From a bacterium (GTDB lineage Bacteria > Calditrichota > Calditrichia > RBG-13-44-9), in the NCBI GenBank assembly GCA_020350205.1, contig CP070707.1, forward strand, positions 2,680,744 to 2,728,018: a DNA stretch of 47,275 bases. The letters run 5' to 3'. Position 1 is the first letter of the stretch. Each line of letters starts with the position of its first letter. Shown piece by piece: positions 37,460 through 45,983 of the stretch. The notes beneath the pieces are model-generated. The model did not search any database. It was given only the letters and a program-made list of their open reading frames with translations, and had not been told where the DNA came from. The position numbers and the translations under genes are program-made.

Positions 37460-38476
37460 ATGAAGGTTTTAAAAATTCTGGGTATAGCCATATTAATTCT
37501 GGTGGCTCTGATTATTATTGTTGGCCTGGTTGTCCCAAAAGATTACCATGTGGAACGAACCATAAATATTTCTGCATCAAAAGAACAGGTTTTTAATCAT
37601 GTCAAATATTGGAGAAATTGGCAGGCTTGGTCACCCTGGGCAGCGCAGGATTCCCTGATGCGGGTAACAATTGAAGGTACGGATGGTGAGGTGGGGTCGA
37701 AGTATATATGGGTTGGAGATCCGGAACTGACCGGAAAAGGGGAAATGACTAATACGGGAATAAAAACTTATGAGGAAATTGCATATCACCTCCATTTTCT
37801 TGAACCTTGGGAGAGTGAATCCGATGGTTATGTTCGGCTGATTGAAGTCGATGAGGGTGTAACTCAGGTAGCGTGGGGATTTCAGGGAGAAATGCCGTTT
37901 CCCTGGAATATTATTATGCTCTTTATGAGCATGGAATCCATGATCGGAAATGATTTTGACAGGGGTCTAGGTCTCCTGAAAAACATTATTGAGCAGGAAA
38001 AAGCTGCCATTGAAAGCTATAAAATTCAAAAAATCATTTTTCCTGCAAAAAATTATGCCGGTATCAGGGACATGGTGGCATTTAGTGGCATGCAATCATT
38101 TTTTCAAAACTCGTTTTCAACGCTTCAGCAAGAAATAAAAAAGAAAAATTTGAGAATAATCGGTGCACCTGCCGGGATATATTTTAGCTGGGATGAACAG
38201 AATATGAACACCGATATGGCCGCTGCTTTTCCAATCCGCGGAAGCCTGAGCGGTGGATCTGTTCAGATGGTTCATGTTCCCGCTCAAACAGCATATCTGA
38301 TTGATTATTTTGGTGACTATGAGAGCTTGGGTTATGCCCATCAGGCACTAGACTTATATCTGACCGGGAACGGATTACGCCAGAAATCTCCGGTAATTGA
38401 GGAATACATTACCGACCCAATATCTGAGCCAGATACCAGCAAATGGCTGACAAAGATTTATTATTTCGCTGAATAA
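37460..38476 (+). CDS. Membrane-anchored SRPBCC / GyrI-like fusion protein
   Basis: The 338-residue product starts with one hydrophobic helix (about 4-25). An SRPBCC (START/polyketide-cyclase-like) domain at about 28-185 shows the family opening VERTINISASKEQVFNHV and WRNWQAWSPW. A second domain at about 190-337 resembles the GyrI-like/AraC effector-binding fold (FPAKNYAGIRDMV, IGAPAGIYFSWDE, AYLIDYFGDYESLGYAHQAL). Both folds bind hydrophobic small molecules in other proteins. Such fusions occur in Bacteroidota and relatives, with no defined role. TTAGGAGG precedes the ATG. It ends 92 bp before the convergent recG. Confidence 0.85.
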   Translation: MKVLKILGIAILILVALIIIVGLVVPKDYHVERTINISASKEQVFNHVKYWRNWQAWSPWAAQDSLMRVTIEGTDGEVGSKYIWVGDPELTGKGEMTNTGIKTYEEIAYHLHFLEPWESESDGYVRLIEVDEGVTQVAWGFQGEMPFPWNIIMLFMSMESMIGNDFDRGLGLLKNIIEQEKAAIESYKIQKIIFPAKNYAGIRDMVAFSGMQSFFQNSFSTLQQEIKKKNLRIIGAPAGIYFSWDEQNMNTDMAAAFPIRGSLSGGSVQMVHVPAQTAYLIDYFGDYESLGYAHQALDLYLTGNGLRQKSPVIEEYITDPISEPDTSKWLTKIYYFAE

Positions 38477-38511
38477 ACAGCTTTTATTTGATCGAATCGA
38501 TAATTTGTTTT

Positions 38512-38570
38512 ATTCTTAAGGTCAGACAGCTTTAGAAAACCCTCTGCTTAGGAGTAAGAATCATTTTTTC
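38512..38570. terminator. Weak possible bidirectional terminator between convergent genes
   Basis: ATTCTTA at 38512-38518 is complementary to TAAGAAT at 38555-38561, followed by CATTTTTTC. It lies between the convergent SRPBCC and recG genes, where a terminator is expected. The stem is AT-rich and the enclosed 36 bases pair poorly, so confidence is low. Confidence 0.3.
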
Positions 38571-40665
38571 AGGAAATCCGGATGGTTTCATATTTAGCTA
38601 GATAATTTTCCTGGAAGTATTCCCTGATCAACTGATGATTTTCAAGTCGTACTTGTGGATCATTTGCGATAATTTCAAAGGCATCTTTTCGGGCGACCTC
38701 AACAATTTTCAGGTCATTTACAAGGTCTGCATATTTTAAATCCGGTAGTCCATGTTGACGGGTGCCAAAAAACTCACCGCTGCCTCGTAATCGTAAATCC
38801 TCTTCGGCGATGAGAAAACCGTCATTGGTTTTTTCCATCATACGAAGACGCTGGACCGCGATCTCATTCACTTCTTCGGGGGTGATCATGATACAGTACG
38901 ATTTTTTAAGACCTCGTCCAACCCGTCCCCTTAATTGATGCAATTGACTCAACCCAAACCGTTCAGCATGCTCAATTAGCATGATTGTTGCCTCCGGGAC
39001 ATCCACACCCACCTCGATGACAGAGGTGCTAACCAGAATTGATATCTCTCCTTTTTTAAATTTCTTCATGGCGGTTTCTTTTTCATCCTGACGCATTCTG
39101 CCGTGAATGAGAGCTAAATTAAACTCAGGGAATATTTTATTTTGCAGGAATTGATAACTTTCCGTGGCGGCTTTTAAATCCATTTTTTCCGATTCTTCCA
39201 CCAGTGGGTAAACCACATACACCCTCTCTCCGGCATCAGCCCGCTCACGAATAAAGTTATAAACCTGGGTGAGCTTGTTTTCCTTGCGCCAGACAGTGCT
39301 AATCGATTTCCTTCCAGGCGGCATTTCGTCAATGACTGAAGTGTCCAAATCTCCGTAGAAGGTCATAGCGAGCGTTCTGGGAATGGGTGTGGCGGTCATT
39401 ACCAGAACATGCGGATTCAATCCTTTTCCTATCAGTTCGCCGCGTTGTACTACGCCAAAACGATGCTGTTCATCGATGATCACCAGTCCAAGCTTTTTAA
39501 ATTCTACCGTCTCCTGAACCAGGGCATGGGTTCCGATGACCAGGTTGGTTTCACCTGACTTCAGTGTATCATGGATCTTTTTTTTCTGCTGGTTCTTGAC
39601 AGAACCGATAAGTAACTGTATGGAGACAGGAATATCACGTAACAGATTGCGGATATTGATATAATGTTGTTCGGCGAGAATTTCTGTCGGTGCCATTAAG
39701 GCAGTCTGATATCCGTTTTCAATTGCAATCAGGGCGATAATAAGAGCGACTACTGTTTTTCCGGATCCCACATCTCCCTGTAACAGGCGATTCATGGGAT
39801 GCCCGCTTTTAATATCGTTATACATTTCTTTGAGTACCCGCCTTTGTGCACCGGTTAATTCGTATGGAATTTTCTGATAGACTTTTTGAATAATAACCCC
39901 GGTTGTAGTCATTGGAGCCCCCTGAATACCCGATCTTTGGGTATAATGACGCAGGGCCATCAATAATTGCATATAGAACAGTTCCTCGTATTTCAGGCGA
40001 CGCATGGGCTGATTAATTTCTTCCATCTTCTTCGGGAAGTGTATGGCGTGGTAGGTTTCCGGTCTCGACATCAATTTGTATTTCTCAATCAGAAAAGCAG
40101 GTAAATTCTCCTGAATCATAGTCCCATATTTTTCCAGGGCATGGTGTATGATCCGCCGAAATCCCCGCGAGCTGAGACCCCTGGTGCGCAGCTGTTCACT
40201 GCTCGGATACAGGGGGATAATCTGTCCGGTGTGTAACTGGTCTTTGGATTCCTCGATGATATCAAAATCCGGATGAATCATTTGCCAGCCTTTATAGAAA
40301 CCGATTTTTCCGCTATAGGCCACTTCCTGGTCAACTTCGAAAACCTTTGCAAAATAATCGACCTGATTAAACCATACCCCATCCAATAAACCGGTTTTGT
40401 CATAAATAGTGACAATCAGTCTTTGGCGGGGCCTGGGAATCTTTTTAATTTTTACAACCCGTCCAACGACAGTGGTTTCGGAGTTAATAGAAAGTTGGCT
40501 GATTTTATGAATGGTGCTGCGATCCAGATAGCGCCGGGGAATATAATTCAGCAAATCCTGAACAGTCTGAATACCTATGTTTTTTAGCTGTTCGGCTCTG
40601 GCGCTGCCTACACCTTTTACATACTGTACATCAATGGCGCCAATTGATTTGGGGATATTTGCCAT
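38569..40665 (-). CDS. recG: ATP-dependent DNA helicase RecG
   Basis: RecG (698 aa) remodels stalled replication forks and Holliday junctions. An N-terminal HhH/wedge region with an OB fold (VKGVGSARAEQLKNIGIQTV; VVGRVVKIKKIPRPRQRL) precedes the helicase core. Walker A is GDVGSGKT (about 297-304), motif II is DEQH (about 397-400), and motif III is TATPIPRTLAM. The C-terminal part has VSTSVIEVGVDVPEATIM, QLRGRVGRG and the RecG C-terminal region. It begins 2 bp after lolD and is probably the last gene of the operon. Confidence 0.97.
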   Translation of the reverse strand: MANIPKSIGAIDVQYVKGVGSARAEQLKNIGIQTVQDLLNYIPRRYLDRSTIHKISQLSINSETTVVGRVVKIKKIPRPRQRLIVTIYDKTGLLDGVWFNQVDYFAKVFEVDQEVAYSGKIGFYKGWQMIHPDFDIIEESKDQLHTGQIIPLYPSSEQLRTRGLSSRGFRRIIHHALEKYGTMIQENLPAFLIEKYKLMSRPETYHAIHFPKKMEEINQPMRRLKYEELFYMQLLMALRHYTQRSGIQGAPMTTTGVIIQKVYQKIPYELTGAQRRVLKEMYNDIKSGHPMNRLLQGDVGSGKTVVALIIALIAIENGYQTALMAPTEILAEQHYINIRNLLRDIPVSIQLLIGSVKNQQKKKIHDTLKSGETNLVIGTHALVQETVEFKKLGLVIIDEQHRFGVVQRGELIGKGLNPHVLVMTATPIPRTLAMTFYGDLDTSVIDEMPPGRKSISTVWRKENKLTQVYNFIRERADAGERVYVVYPLVEESEKMDLKAATESYQFLQNKIFPEFNLALIHGRMRQDEKETAMKKFKKGEISILVSTSVIEVGVDVPEATIMLIEHAERFGLSQLHQLRGRVGRGLKKSYCIMITPEEVNEIAVQRLRMMEKTNDGFLIAEEDLRLRGSGEFFGTRQHGLPDLKYADLVNDLKIVEVARKDAFEIIANDPQVRLENHQLIREYFQENYLAKYETIRIS

Positions 40666-40667
40666 GT

Positions 40668-41375
40668 TTAGAGCGGGCGAATGATTTTTTCAGTCTCTAT
40701 GGTACCATCCAGGAGGTGAATGACCCGATGGCACTGATTTGCAAACATTTCATTATGCGTGACAATGACAAAAGTCTGCTGATACTTTTCATTCAGTTTC
40801 AAGATGAGATCGAAAAGGGCATGGCTGTTTTGGGTATCAAGGTTGCCGGTAGGTTCATCTGCCAGAATCAGCTTCGGACGATTCATCAGTGCTCTCGCGA
40901 CTGCAACTCTTTGTAATTCTCCACCGGAAAGCTGTGAGGGACGATGGTGAAGGCGTTTTTCCAATCCCACCTCGATTAACAGTTCATCTGCCCGGGAAGT
41001 ATCATTTTTCCAGTCGTCGCCTTTAATCATCCGGGGGATGAGTAAATTCTCACGGGCATTAAATTCCGGTAGCAGATAGTGAAATTGAAAGACAAATCCG
41101 ATATTCCGGTTCCGGAACTGGGACAGTGCCAGTTCAGAGAGATTGGAAACTTTCTGATTATCGATAATAATTTCGCCAAAAGTTGGTTTATCCAATGTTC
41201 CCATAATATGGAGCAGGGTACTTTTTCCGACTCCTGAAGGTCCCATAATAACCAGAATTTCTCCCGGTTGAATCTTTAAGTCTATTCCCCTGAGCACTTT
41301 GAGAGTCTCCGGACCGGACTGGTAATGCTTTTCGATGTGATGGGTTTCTAAAATATAGTTTTTCGTGTTGGTCAT
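40668..41375 (-). CDS. lolD: Lipoprotein-releasing ABC transporter ATPase LolD
   Basis: This 235-residue ATPase has Walker [10 protein letters not shown] (45-53), Q-loop [11 protein letters not shown] (about 95-105), signature LSGGELQ (149-155) and Walker B with the D-loop [10 protein letters not shown] (171-180). It falls in the MacB/LolD/FtsE group. The adjacent LolC/E-type permease supports assignment to outer-membrane lipoprotein release from the inner membrane. The gap to the permease gene is 70 bp. Confidence 0.92.
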   Translation of the reverse strand: MTNTKNYILETHHIEKHYQSGPETLKVLRGIDLKIQPGEILVIMGPSGVGKSTLLHIMGTLDKPTFGEIIIDNQKVSNLSELALSQFRNRNIGFVFQFHYLLPEFNARENLLIPRMIKGDDWKNDTSRADELLIEVGLEKRLHHRPSQLSGGELQRVAVARALMNRPKLILADEPTGNLDTQNSHALFDLILKLNEKYQQTFVIVTHNEMFANQCHRVIHLLDGTIETEKIIRPL

Positions 41376-41445
41376 ATGTTAATTCTGGTTTTCCGATTTT
41401 AGATAAAGTACCTTTATATTATCAAATTGCTGATTCAGATCCTGT

Positions 41446-42684
41446 TTATTCATAACGAATCGCTTCTACCGGTTCTAATCTGGAGGCTTTGTAGGCCGGG
41501 TAGACAGAAGCAATGAGGCATAACAAGATGGCTGCGACTGAAATCATAATAAAATCGAATGGTTGCATTTTCATGGGCAATTTGTCAATCAGATAGACAT
41601 CCGGAGGGAGTCGCAGTAATCCGAAGGTCTGTTGAAGATAACTCACCGTAAACCCCACCAGATTTCCCAGTAAGGTGCCAATTAATCCGACCAGCACCCC
41701 CTCGAATAAAAATATTTTCATAATTCCCCGTGAGGAAGCGCCCATACTCTTTAAAATACCAATCTCACGGGTCTTTTCCATGACAATCATAATGAGAGAA
41801 CTGACAATATTAAATGCCGCAACCGTGATGATAAGGCAGAGAATAACGAATGCGCCCCACTTTTCAATGGTCATCCAGCTGTAGAGACTTTTATTCAACT
41901 CAAACCAGGTTTTGGTTACAAATGGATATCCTCCAACCAGAGTCTCGATCTGAGGCGCAACCCGGCCCGCCTGGTTGTAATCGTCAAGTTTTATTTCAAT
42001 CCAGGATACTACATCAGGCAGGTTAAATAGTTTTTGCCCAGAATCAATAGAGATATAGGCCATAACCTTGTCGTATTCATAGAAACCGACTTCGCTAATT
42101 CCGGTGACCAGGAATTGCTTAACACGCGGGCTGGAAAAAATATTGGCATCCCGGGGAATGATGAAAAGGGTCACGATCTGACCGGGCGAAAAGATCATCA
42201 GACTTTCGGCGAGATATCTGCCCAGAACAATTCCAGGCAGCTCCCGATCTTCAAATTGCTGAATACCTAATCTGAATTCTCCGCTGACAATACTTTTAGG
42301 TATTTCGTTGACTTTGCCTACTGTTTCGGGATCTACTGCCCGGATCACAACCGGCTGATTGTTGTCCCGGGATCGGCAAACCCCTTCCCTGGTGATTACC
42401 GGTGATACCCCGATTACCCGCGGAACGGTGAGAAGAGTATCCATTAATACCCGGTAGTTTTCGATTCCTTCAACATAGTATTTTCGTAACTGAATATGGG
42501 CATCCGCATTGAACAGACGGGTTCGGACTTCGTCTTCAAAACCGTTAAAGGAGGAAAGAACGATGTCCAGGGCTGCGACACCGATCATTACACCGATAAT
42601 GGAAACATAAGTGATGATGGAGATGAATCCTGTTTTCCGCTTGGCTCGAAAATACCGTTTGGCAATGAATGTCTGGTAACTCAT
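41446..42684 (-). CDS. lolC: Lipoprotein-releasing permease, LolC/LolE family
   Basis: This 412-residue FtsX-type permease has the LolC/E N-terminus (AKRYFRAKRKTGFISIITYV, then a membrane helix and GFEDEVRTRLFNADAHI). A large periplasmic domain follows at about 50-260, then three C-terminal membrane helices (AFVILCLIITVAAFNIVSSL; FLFEGVLVGLIGTLLGNLVG; PFDFIMISVAAILLCLIASV). It ends with the family motif YPAYKASRLEPVEAIRYE. Only one permease gene is present, suggesting a homodimeric LolC/E or LolF-like complex with LolD. It starts 21 bp after the upstream outer-membrane gene. Confidence 0.9.
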   Translation of the reverse strand: MSYQTFIAKRYFRAKRKTGFISIITYVSIIGVMIGVAALDIVLSSFNGFEDEVRTRLFNADAHIQLRKYYVEGIENYRVLMDTLLTVPRVIGVSPVITREGVCRSRDNNQPVVIRAVDPETVGKVNEIPKSIVSGEFRLGIQQFEDRELPGIVLGRYLAESLMIFSPGQIVTLFIIPRDANIFSSPRVKQFLVTGISEVGFYEYDKVMAYISIDSGQKLFNLPDVVSWIEIKLDDYNQAGRVAPQIETLVGGYPFVTKTWFELNKSLYSWMTIEKWGAFVILCLIITVAAFNIVSSLIMIVMEKTREIGILKSMGASSRGIMKIFLFEGVLVGLIGTLLGNLVGFTVSYLQQTFGLLRLPPDVYLIDKLPMKMQPFDFIMISVAAILLCLIASVYPAYKASRLEPVEAIRYE

Positions 42685-42705
42685 GAAATTCTATCCGTAA
42701 AAGAA

Positions 42706-43908
42706 TTAGAGAAATATATATTGTAAACCCAATAAAATTCGGCTTTGATAAAACCCTTCTGCTTTTTCAGCAAAACTTCTCTCTACCTCTGGATCTGTAA
42801 AAAGCCTGCTATCCAGATAGCTTATATTAAACTGGAATTTTCTGAAAAGTTTCTGCGAAAGTCCTAAGGTAATAAATTTACTGCTTAAATATTTTCCAAT
42901 TGACGGATCCCGGTCATCAGCTTCCCACTGTGTGAAAAATCCAAATGAGAGATGGGTTGTGGGAAATGCCCGTGCTTGCAAACCGATATGAAACTGTTGC
43001 TGATCGTCATACATGGAATTTACTCTGGACCCTTTCTGAAAATTGATCATAGAGAATATTTGAAATACTGAGAGAAAACGATAGCTTAATCCCAGTTTGA
43101 TTTCCCAGGGAAAGCGTGCTTCTCCGGTAAATTCTTGTTGCAGCGAGGCGATGGGGGGTTCATTGCCGCCAACGATTCCTGTATCCGGTTCTGCAATAAG
43201 AAGTTCGTTTCCTGAAATTTCGATGGTATAGTTAATATCACCCAGATATTTGAAAGAAGCGGCAAATGTTAAATTATCATCCGGGATGTAAGCCAATCCC
43301 ACAGCAGATTGCCAGTTCCAATCATCTCCTCTGGCCTCCATTCTAAAAATCTCTTCACGTCTTCTCAAGTAGTTTGCCCCCAAATTCAGGCCGATTGAAA
43401 ACTTGGGATGAATGCTGTATTGAACCGCATAAAAAAAATTATGAAGTTGAATTTTTATCTGAGCTTCCAAGTATTCTCCGGTCCCAGCGGGTTGTTGTAT
43501 GGTTCTGATTTCTTCCGGGTCAAACACGATGTGTAGATCATAGTAATTGGCATAGCCCGCCGCCATTTTCCAGGCTTTTAGCGGAAATTGAATAACTGCA
43601 TAACTGGGGAGTAACCATCTATTAGCAAACTTGAATGAAAAAGGATCTCTGGAATTTTCATTTTTGGTTAATTCGATTCCCGCGGAAAGATGTTCTGCAG
43701 ATAGCAGTGCCGGGTTTGAAAAAGGAAATACCATACTGTCACTGCCTACGACATCGATCCCGCCATAGCCCCAGTTTTCACAGCCAATTTTAGTAAAAAA
43801 AGCCTGATAGGTATGTGGGGGTGGTTCCACCCGAACCGGATCCTGAGCTTTTATCATGGTAAAGACCGTTAGTATCGATACCCATGGGACTACCGTACAA
43901 TATTCCAT
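42706..43908 (-). CDS. Putative outer-membrane beta-barrel protein (FadL/PorV-like)
   Basis: The 400-residue product begins with a likely signal peptide (EYCTVVPWVSILTVFTMIKA then QDPV). The mature part has FadL/PorV-like features: VFPFSNPALLSAEHLSAGIE, then many alternating aromatic and hydrophobic strands such as FSIGLNLGANYL and FTGEARFPWEIKLGLSYRF, and a C-terminal strand ILLGLQYIFL. FadL-type barrels move hydrophobic compounds, while PorV-type proteins serve secretion; I cannot tell which. I chose ATG 43908 because AGGA lies 9 bases upstream and it avoids overlapping lysS. It sits between lysS and the Lol genes. Confidence 0.75.
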   Translation of the reverse strand: MEYCTVVPWVSILTVFTMIKAQDPVRVEPPPHTYQAFFTKIGCENWGYGGIDVVGSDSMVFPFSNPALLSAEHLSAGIELTKNENSRDPFSFKFANRWLLPSYAVIQFPLKAWKMAAGYANYYDLHIVFDPEEIRTIQQPAGTGEYLEAQIKIQLHNFFYAVQYSIHPKFSIGLNLGANYLRRREEIFRMEARGDDWNWQSAVGLAYIPDDNLTFAASFKYLGDINYTIEISGNELLIAEPDTGIVGGNEPPIASLQQEFTGEARFPWEIKLGLSYRFLSVFQIFSMINFQKGSRVNSMYDDQQQFHIGLQARAFPTTHLSFGFFTQWEADDRDPSIGKYLSSKFITLGLSQKLFRKFQFNISYLDSRLFTDPEVERSFAEKAEGFYQSRILLGLQYIFL

Positions 43909-43927
43909 TCGACTTAATCCTGATTTA

Positions 43928-45415
43928 CTATTCAGGTCGCATTTGCGGGAAAAAAATGACATCCCGGATAGAGGCTGAATCGGTCAGTAACATCACCAAG
44001 CGGTCGATGCCAATCCCCAATCCCGCCGTTGGAGGCATTCCATATTCGAGTGCCCGGAGAAAATCTTCATCCAGTACTTGTGCTTCTTCATCCCCTTTGG
44101 CCCGTAAATTCATCTGCGCCTCAAACCGCTCTCTTTGATCCAACGGATCGTTTAACTCACTGAAGGCATTTCCAATTTCCTTTCCGGCAATAATGGGCTC
44201 AAAGCGTTCGACCAGCCGAGGATTTTCCCGATGCTTTTTTGCCAGGGGTGACATTTCTACGGGATAATCAGTGATAAATGTCGGTTGGATCAATTTGGGT
44301 TCGACAAACTCTCCGAATATCTCATCTATAATTTTACCACTTCCCCAGCTGTTTTCAGCTGCAATTCCCAAATCTTCTGCAGTATTTCGCAGGGCCTCTT
44401 CTTCCATTTGTGATATATCGATACCCGTATACTCCTTTATGCCCTCGAACAGGGGGAGACGTTTCCAGGGTGGTGTTAAATCGATAGTCTGATTCTGGAA
44501 TTTAATTTTCATATTACCAAGAACCTTATGGGCAGTCTGGGAAACCATATTTTCAGTAAATTCCATCATCCAGGCATAATCTTTATAAGCCACATACAGT
44601 TCCATCTGGGTAAATTCCGGATTGTGGAATCGGTCAATACCCTCATTCCGAAAATCATTGCCGAATTCATAAACGCCTTCAAACCCACCTATTATGAGAC
44701 GTTTAAGGTATAATTCATCGGCAATCCGAAGATATAGCTTCATATCCAAAGCATTATGATGAGTTACAAACGGACGAGCAGTTGCACCTCCATAGAGCGG
44801 TTGCAGGATGGGAGTTTGAACCTCTAAAAATTCGTATTGATCGAGAAATTGTCTCATTCCGGTGATAATTTTTGATCTTTTAATAAATACCTCGCGGACA
44901 TGTGGATTTACCACTAAATCTACATATCGTTGCCGATAGCGCAACTCTTTGTCGGAGAAAGGATCGAAAACAACTTTATGGTCATCTTCAATTTTCTCTT
45001 TTACAATGGGTAGGGGTCTGAGCGATTTCGATAACAGTTCCAGTTTTTGACAAAATATACTAATCTCGCCGGTTCGAGTTTTAAATACCTTTCCAAAAAT
45101 TCCAACAATATCTCCGATATCGAGTAATTTATAAAGCTCGAATTCGGTATCACCCACCTCATCTTTTTTCAGGTATACCTGAATTTTCCCTTTCATATCC
45201 TGGAGATGGAAAAATGCGGCTTTTCCCATTTGTCGGTTAGACATGATTCTGCCAGCTACACTCACTCCTTTCTCATTGAGATCTTGAAATTGATCGATTA
45301 TTTCCTGAGAAGTATGCGTTCGATCGAAATGGTAAGGATAGGGATTTATCCCCAGTTTGTGTAATTTCTCCAGTTTATCCCGACGCTGCAAAATAAGCTG
45401 ATTAAGTTCGTCCAC
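43928..45415 (-). CDS. lysS: Lysyl-tRNA synthetase, class II
   Basis: LysRS (495 aa) charges tRNA-Lys. An N-terminal OB-fold anticodon-binding domain (about 45-155; [20 protein letters not shown]) is followed by the class II core with motif 1 ([17 protein letters not shown]), motif 2 ([18 protein letters not shown], about 253-270) and motif 3 ([12 protein letters not shown]) near the C-terminus. Translation starts at GTG 45415 after AAAGGAATGAGG. It heads a - strand run with the FadL-like, lol and recG genes. Confidence 0.97.
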   Translation of the reverse strand: MDELNQLILQRRDKLEKLHKLGINPYPYHFDRTHTSQEIIDQFQDLNEKGVSVAGRIMSNRQMGKAAFFHLQDMKGKIQVYLKKDEVGDTEFELYKLLDIGDIVGIFGKVFKTRTGEISIFCQKLELLSKSLRPLPIVKEKIEDDHKVVFDPFSDKELRYRQRYVDLVVNPHVREVFIKRSKIITGMRQFLDQYEFLEVQTPILQPLYGGATARPFVTHHNALDMKLYLRIADELYLKRLIIGGFEGVYEFGNDFRNEGIDRFHNPEFTQMELYVAYKDYAWMMEFTENMVSQTAHKVLGNMKIKFQNQTIDLTPPWKRLPLFEGIKEYTGIDISQMEEEALRNTAEDLGIAAENSWGSGKIIDEIFGEFVEPKLIQPTFITDYPVEMSPLAKKHRENPRLVERFEPIIAGKEIGNAFSELNDPLDQRERFEAQMNLRAKGDEEAQVLDEDFLRALEYGMPPTAGLGIGIDRLVMLLTDSASIRDVIFFPQMRPE

Positions 45416-45740
45416 AGCCTCATTCCTTTTGAATTAATTGACCCATTATTTTTCATTCAGTTAAGTAGTTTGAAACAAAAAATAAAGAATTCTTCTTCTG
45501 TATATCTATTTGTTATCGAGTTATTCTGCTTTTTTGATTTTCCCCTCACAACGCTGGTAGAAAATTCTAATTTCACCTCACATGCCTCTCAGTTTCCTCC
45601 AGGCATGGTGTCTAAACAGGGGGACTTTGACAGCGAATGGTAAAGGTAAAAGTATAAAAATCTTCAGTCAGAACATGTCGCTCACCTATAAATTGAAATT
45701 AAATACTTTTTAAATTTTTTCCAACTAGGAATATAAAACA

Positions 45741-45763
45741 GTATTTTTATACATAAAAAATAC
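45741..45763. repeat. AT-rich inverted repeat
   Basis: GTATTTTT at 45741-45748 is inverted as AAAAATAC at 45756-45763, with a seven-base ATACATA spacer. It lies about 80 bp upstream of the -35 element of the response-regulator promoter. It could be an operator. In such AT-rich DNA an 8-bp dyad may also be chance. Confidence 0.3.
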
Positions 45764-45844
45764 GTTTATGATAAATTTGGGCGGTTTATTTTGCAGATAC
45801 CCACGGTTGAAGAAAGTACCTGTAAATTTATGGGTTTATTTCAC

Positions 45845-45873
45845 TTGACATCTTTTGATAAAGGTGCTAAATT
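45845..45873 (+). promoter_or_regulatory. Sigma70-type promoter of the response-regulator gene
   Basis: TTGACA at 45845-45850 is a perfect -35 element. It is separated by 17 bp from TAAATT at 45868-45873, which matches four of six bases of the -10 consensus. Transcription would start near 45880, leaving a leader of about 100 bases before GTG 45984. The leader contains CATTCC and GGAATG, which could pair in a weak hairpin. Confidence 0.6.
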
Positions 45874-45983
45874 TTTTTTTGATATTTATTTAAATTATTA
45901 AAAAAATTAAAGCTAAATACCAATCATTCCGATTATTCCCACATTGGAATGTAATTATATTATTTAAAAATAAGGAGTAAAAC

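Larger units (their letters stand above)
45416..45983. other. AT-rich divergent intergenic region
   Basis: This 568-bp gap separates lysS (-) from the response-regulator gene (+). It contains a short dyad at 45741-45763, a good + strand promoter at 45845-45873 and a leader of about 100 bases. The lysS promoter must be near its left edge but is not obvious. No RNA gene or protein-coding frame is recognisable. Confidence 0.7.
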
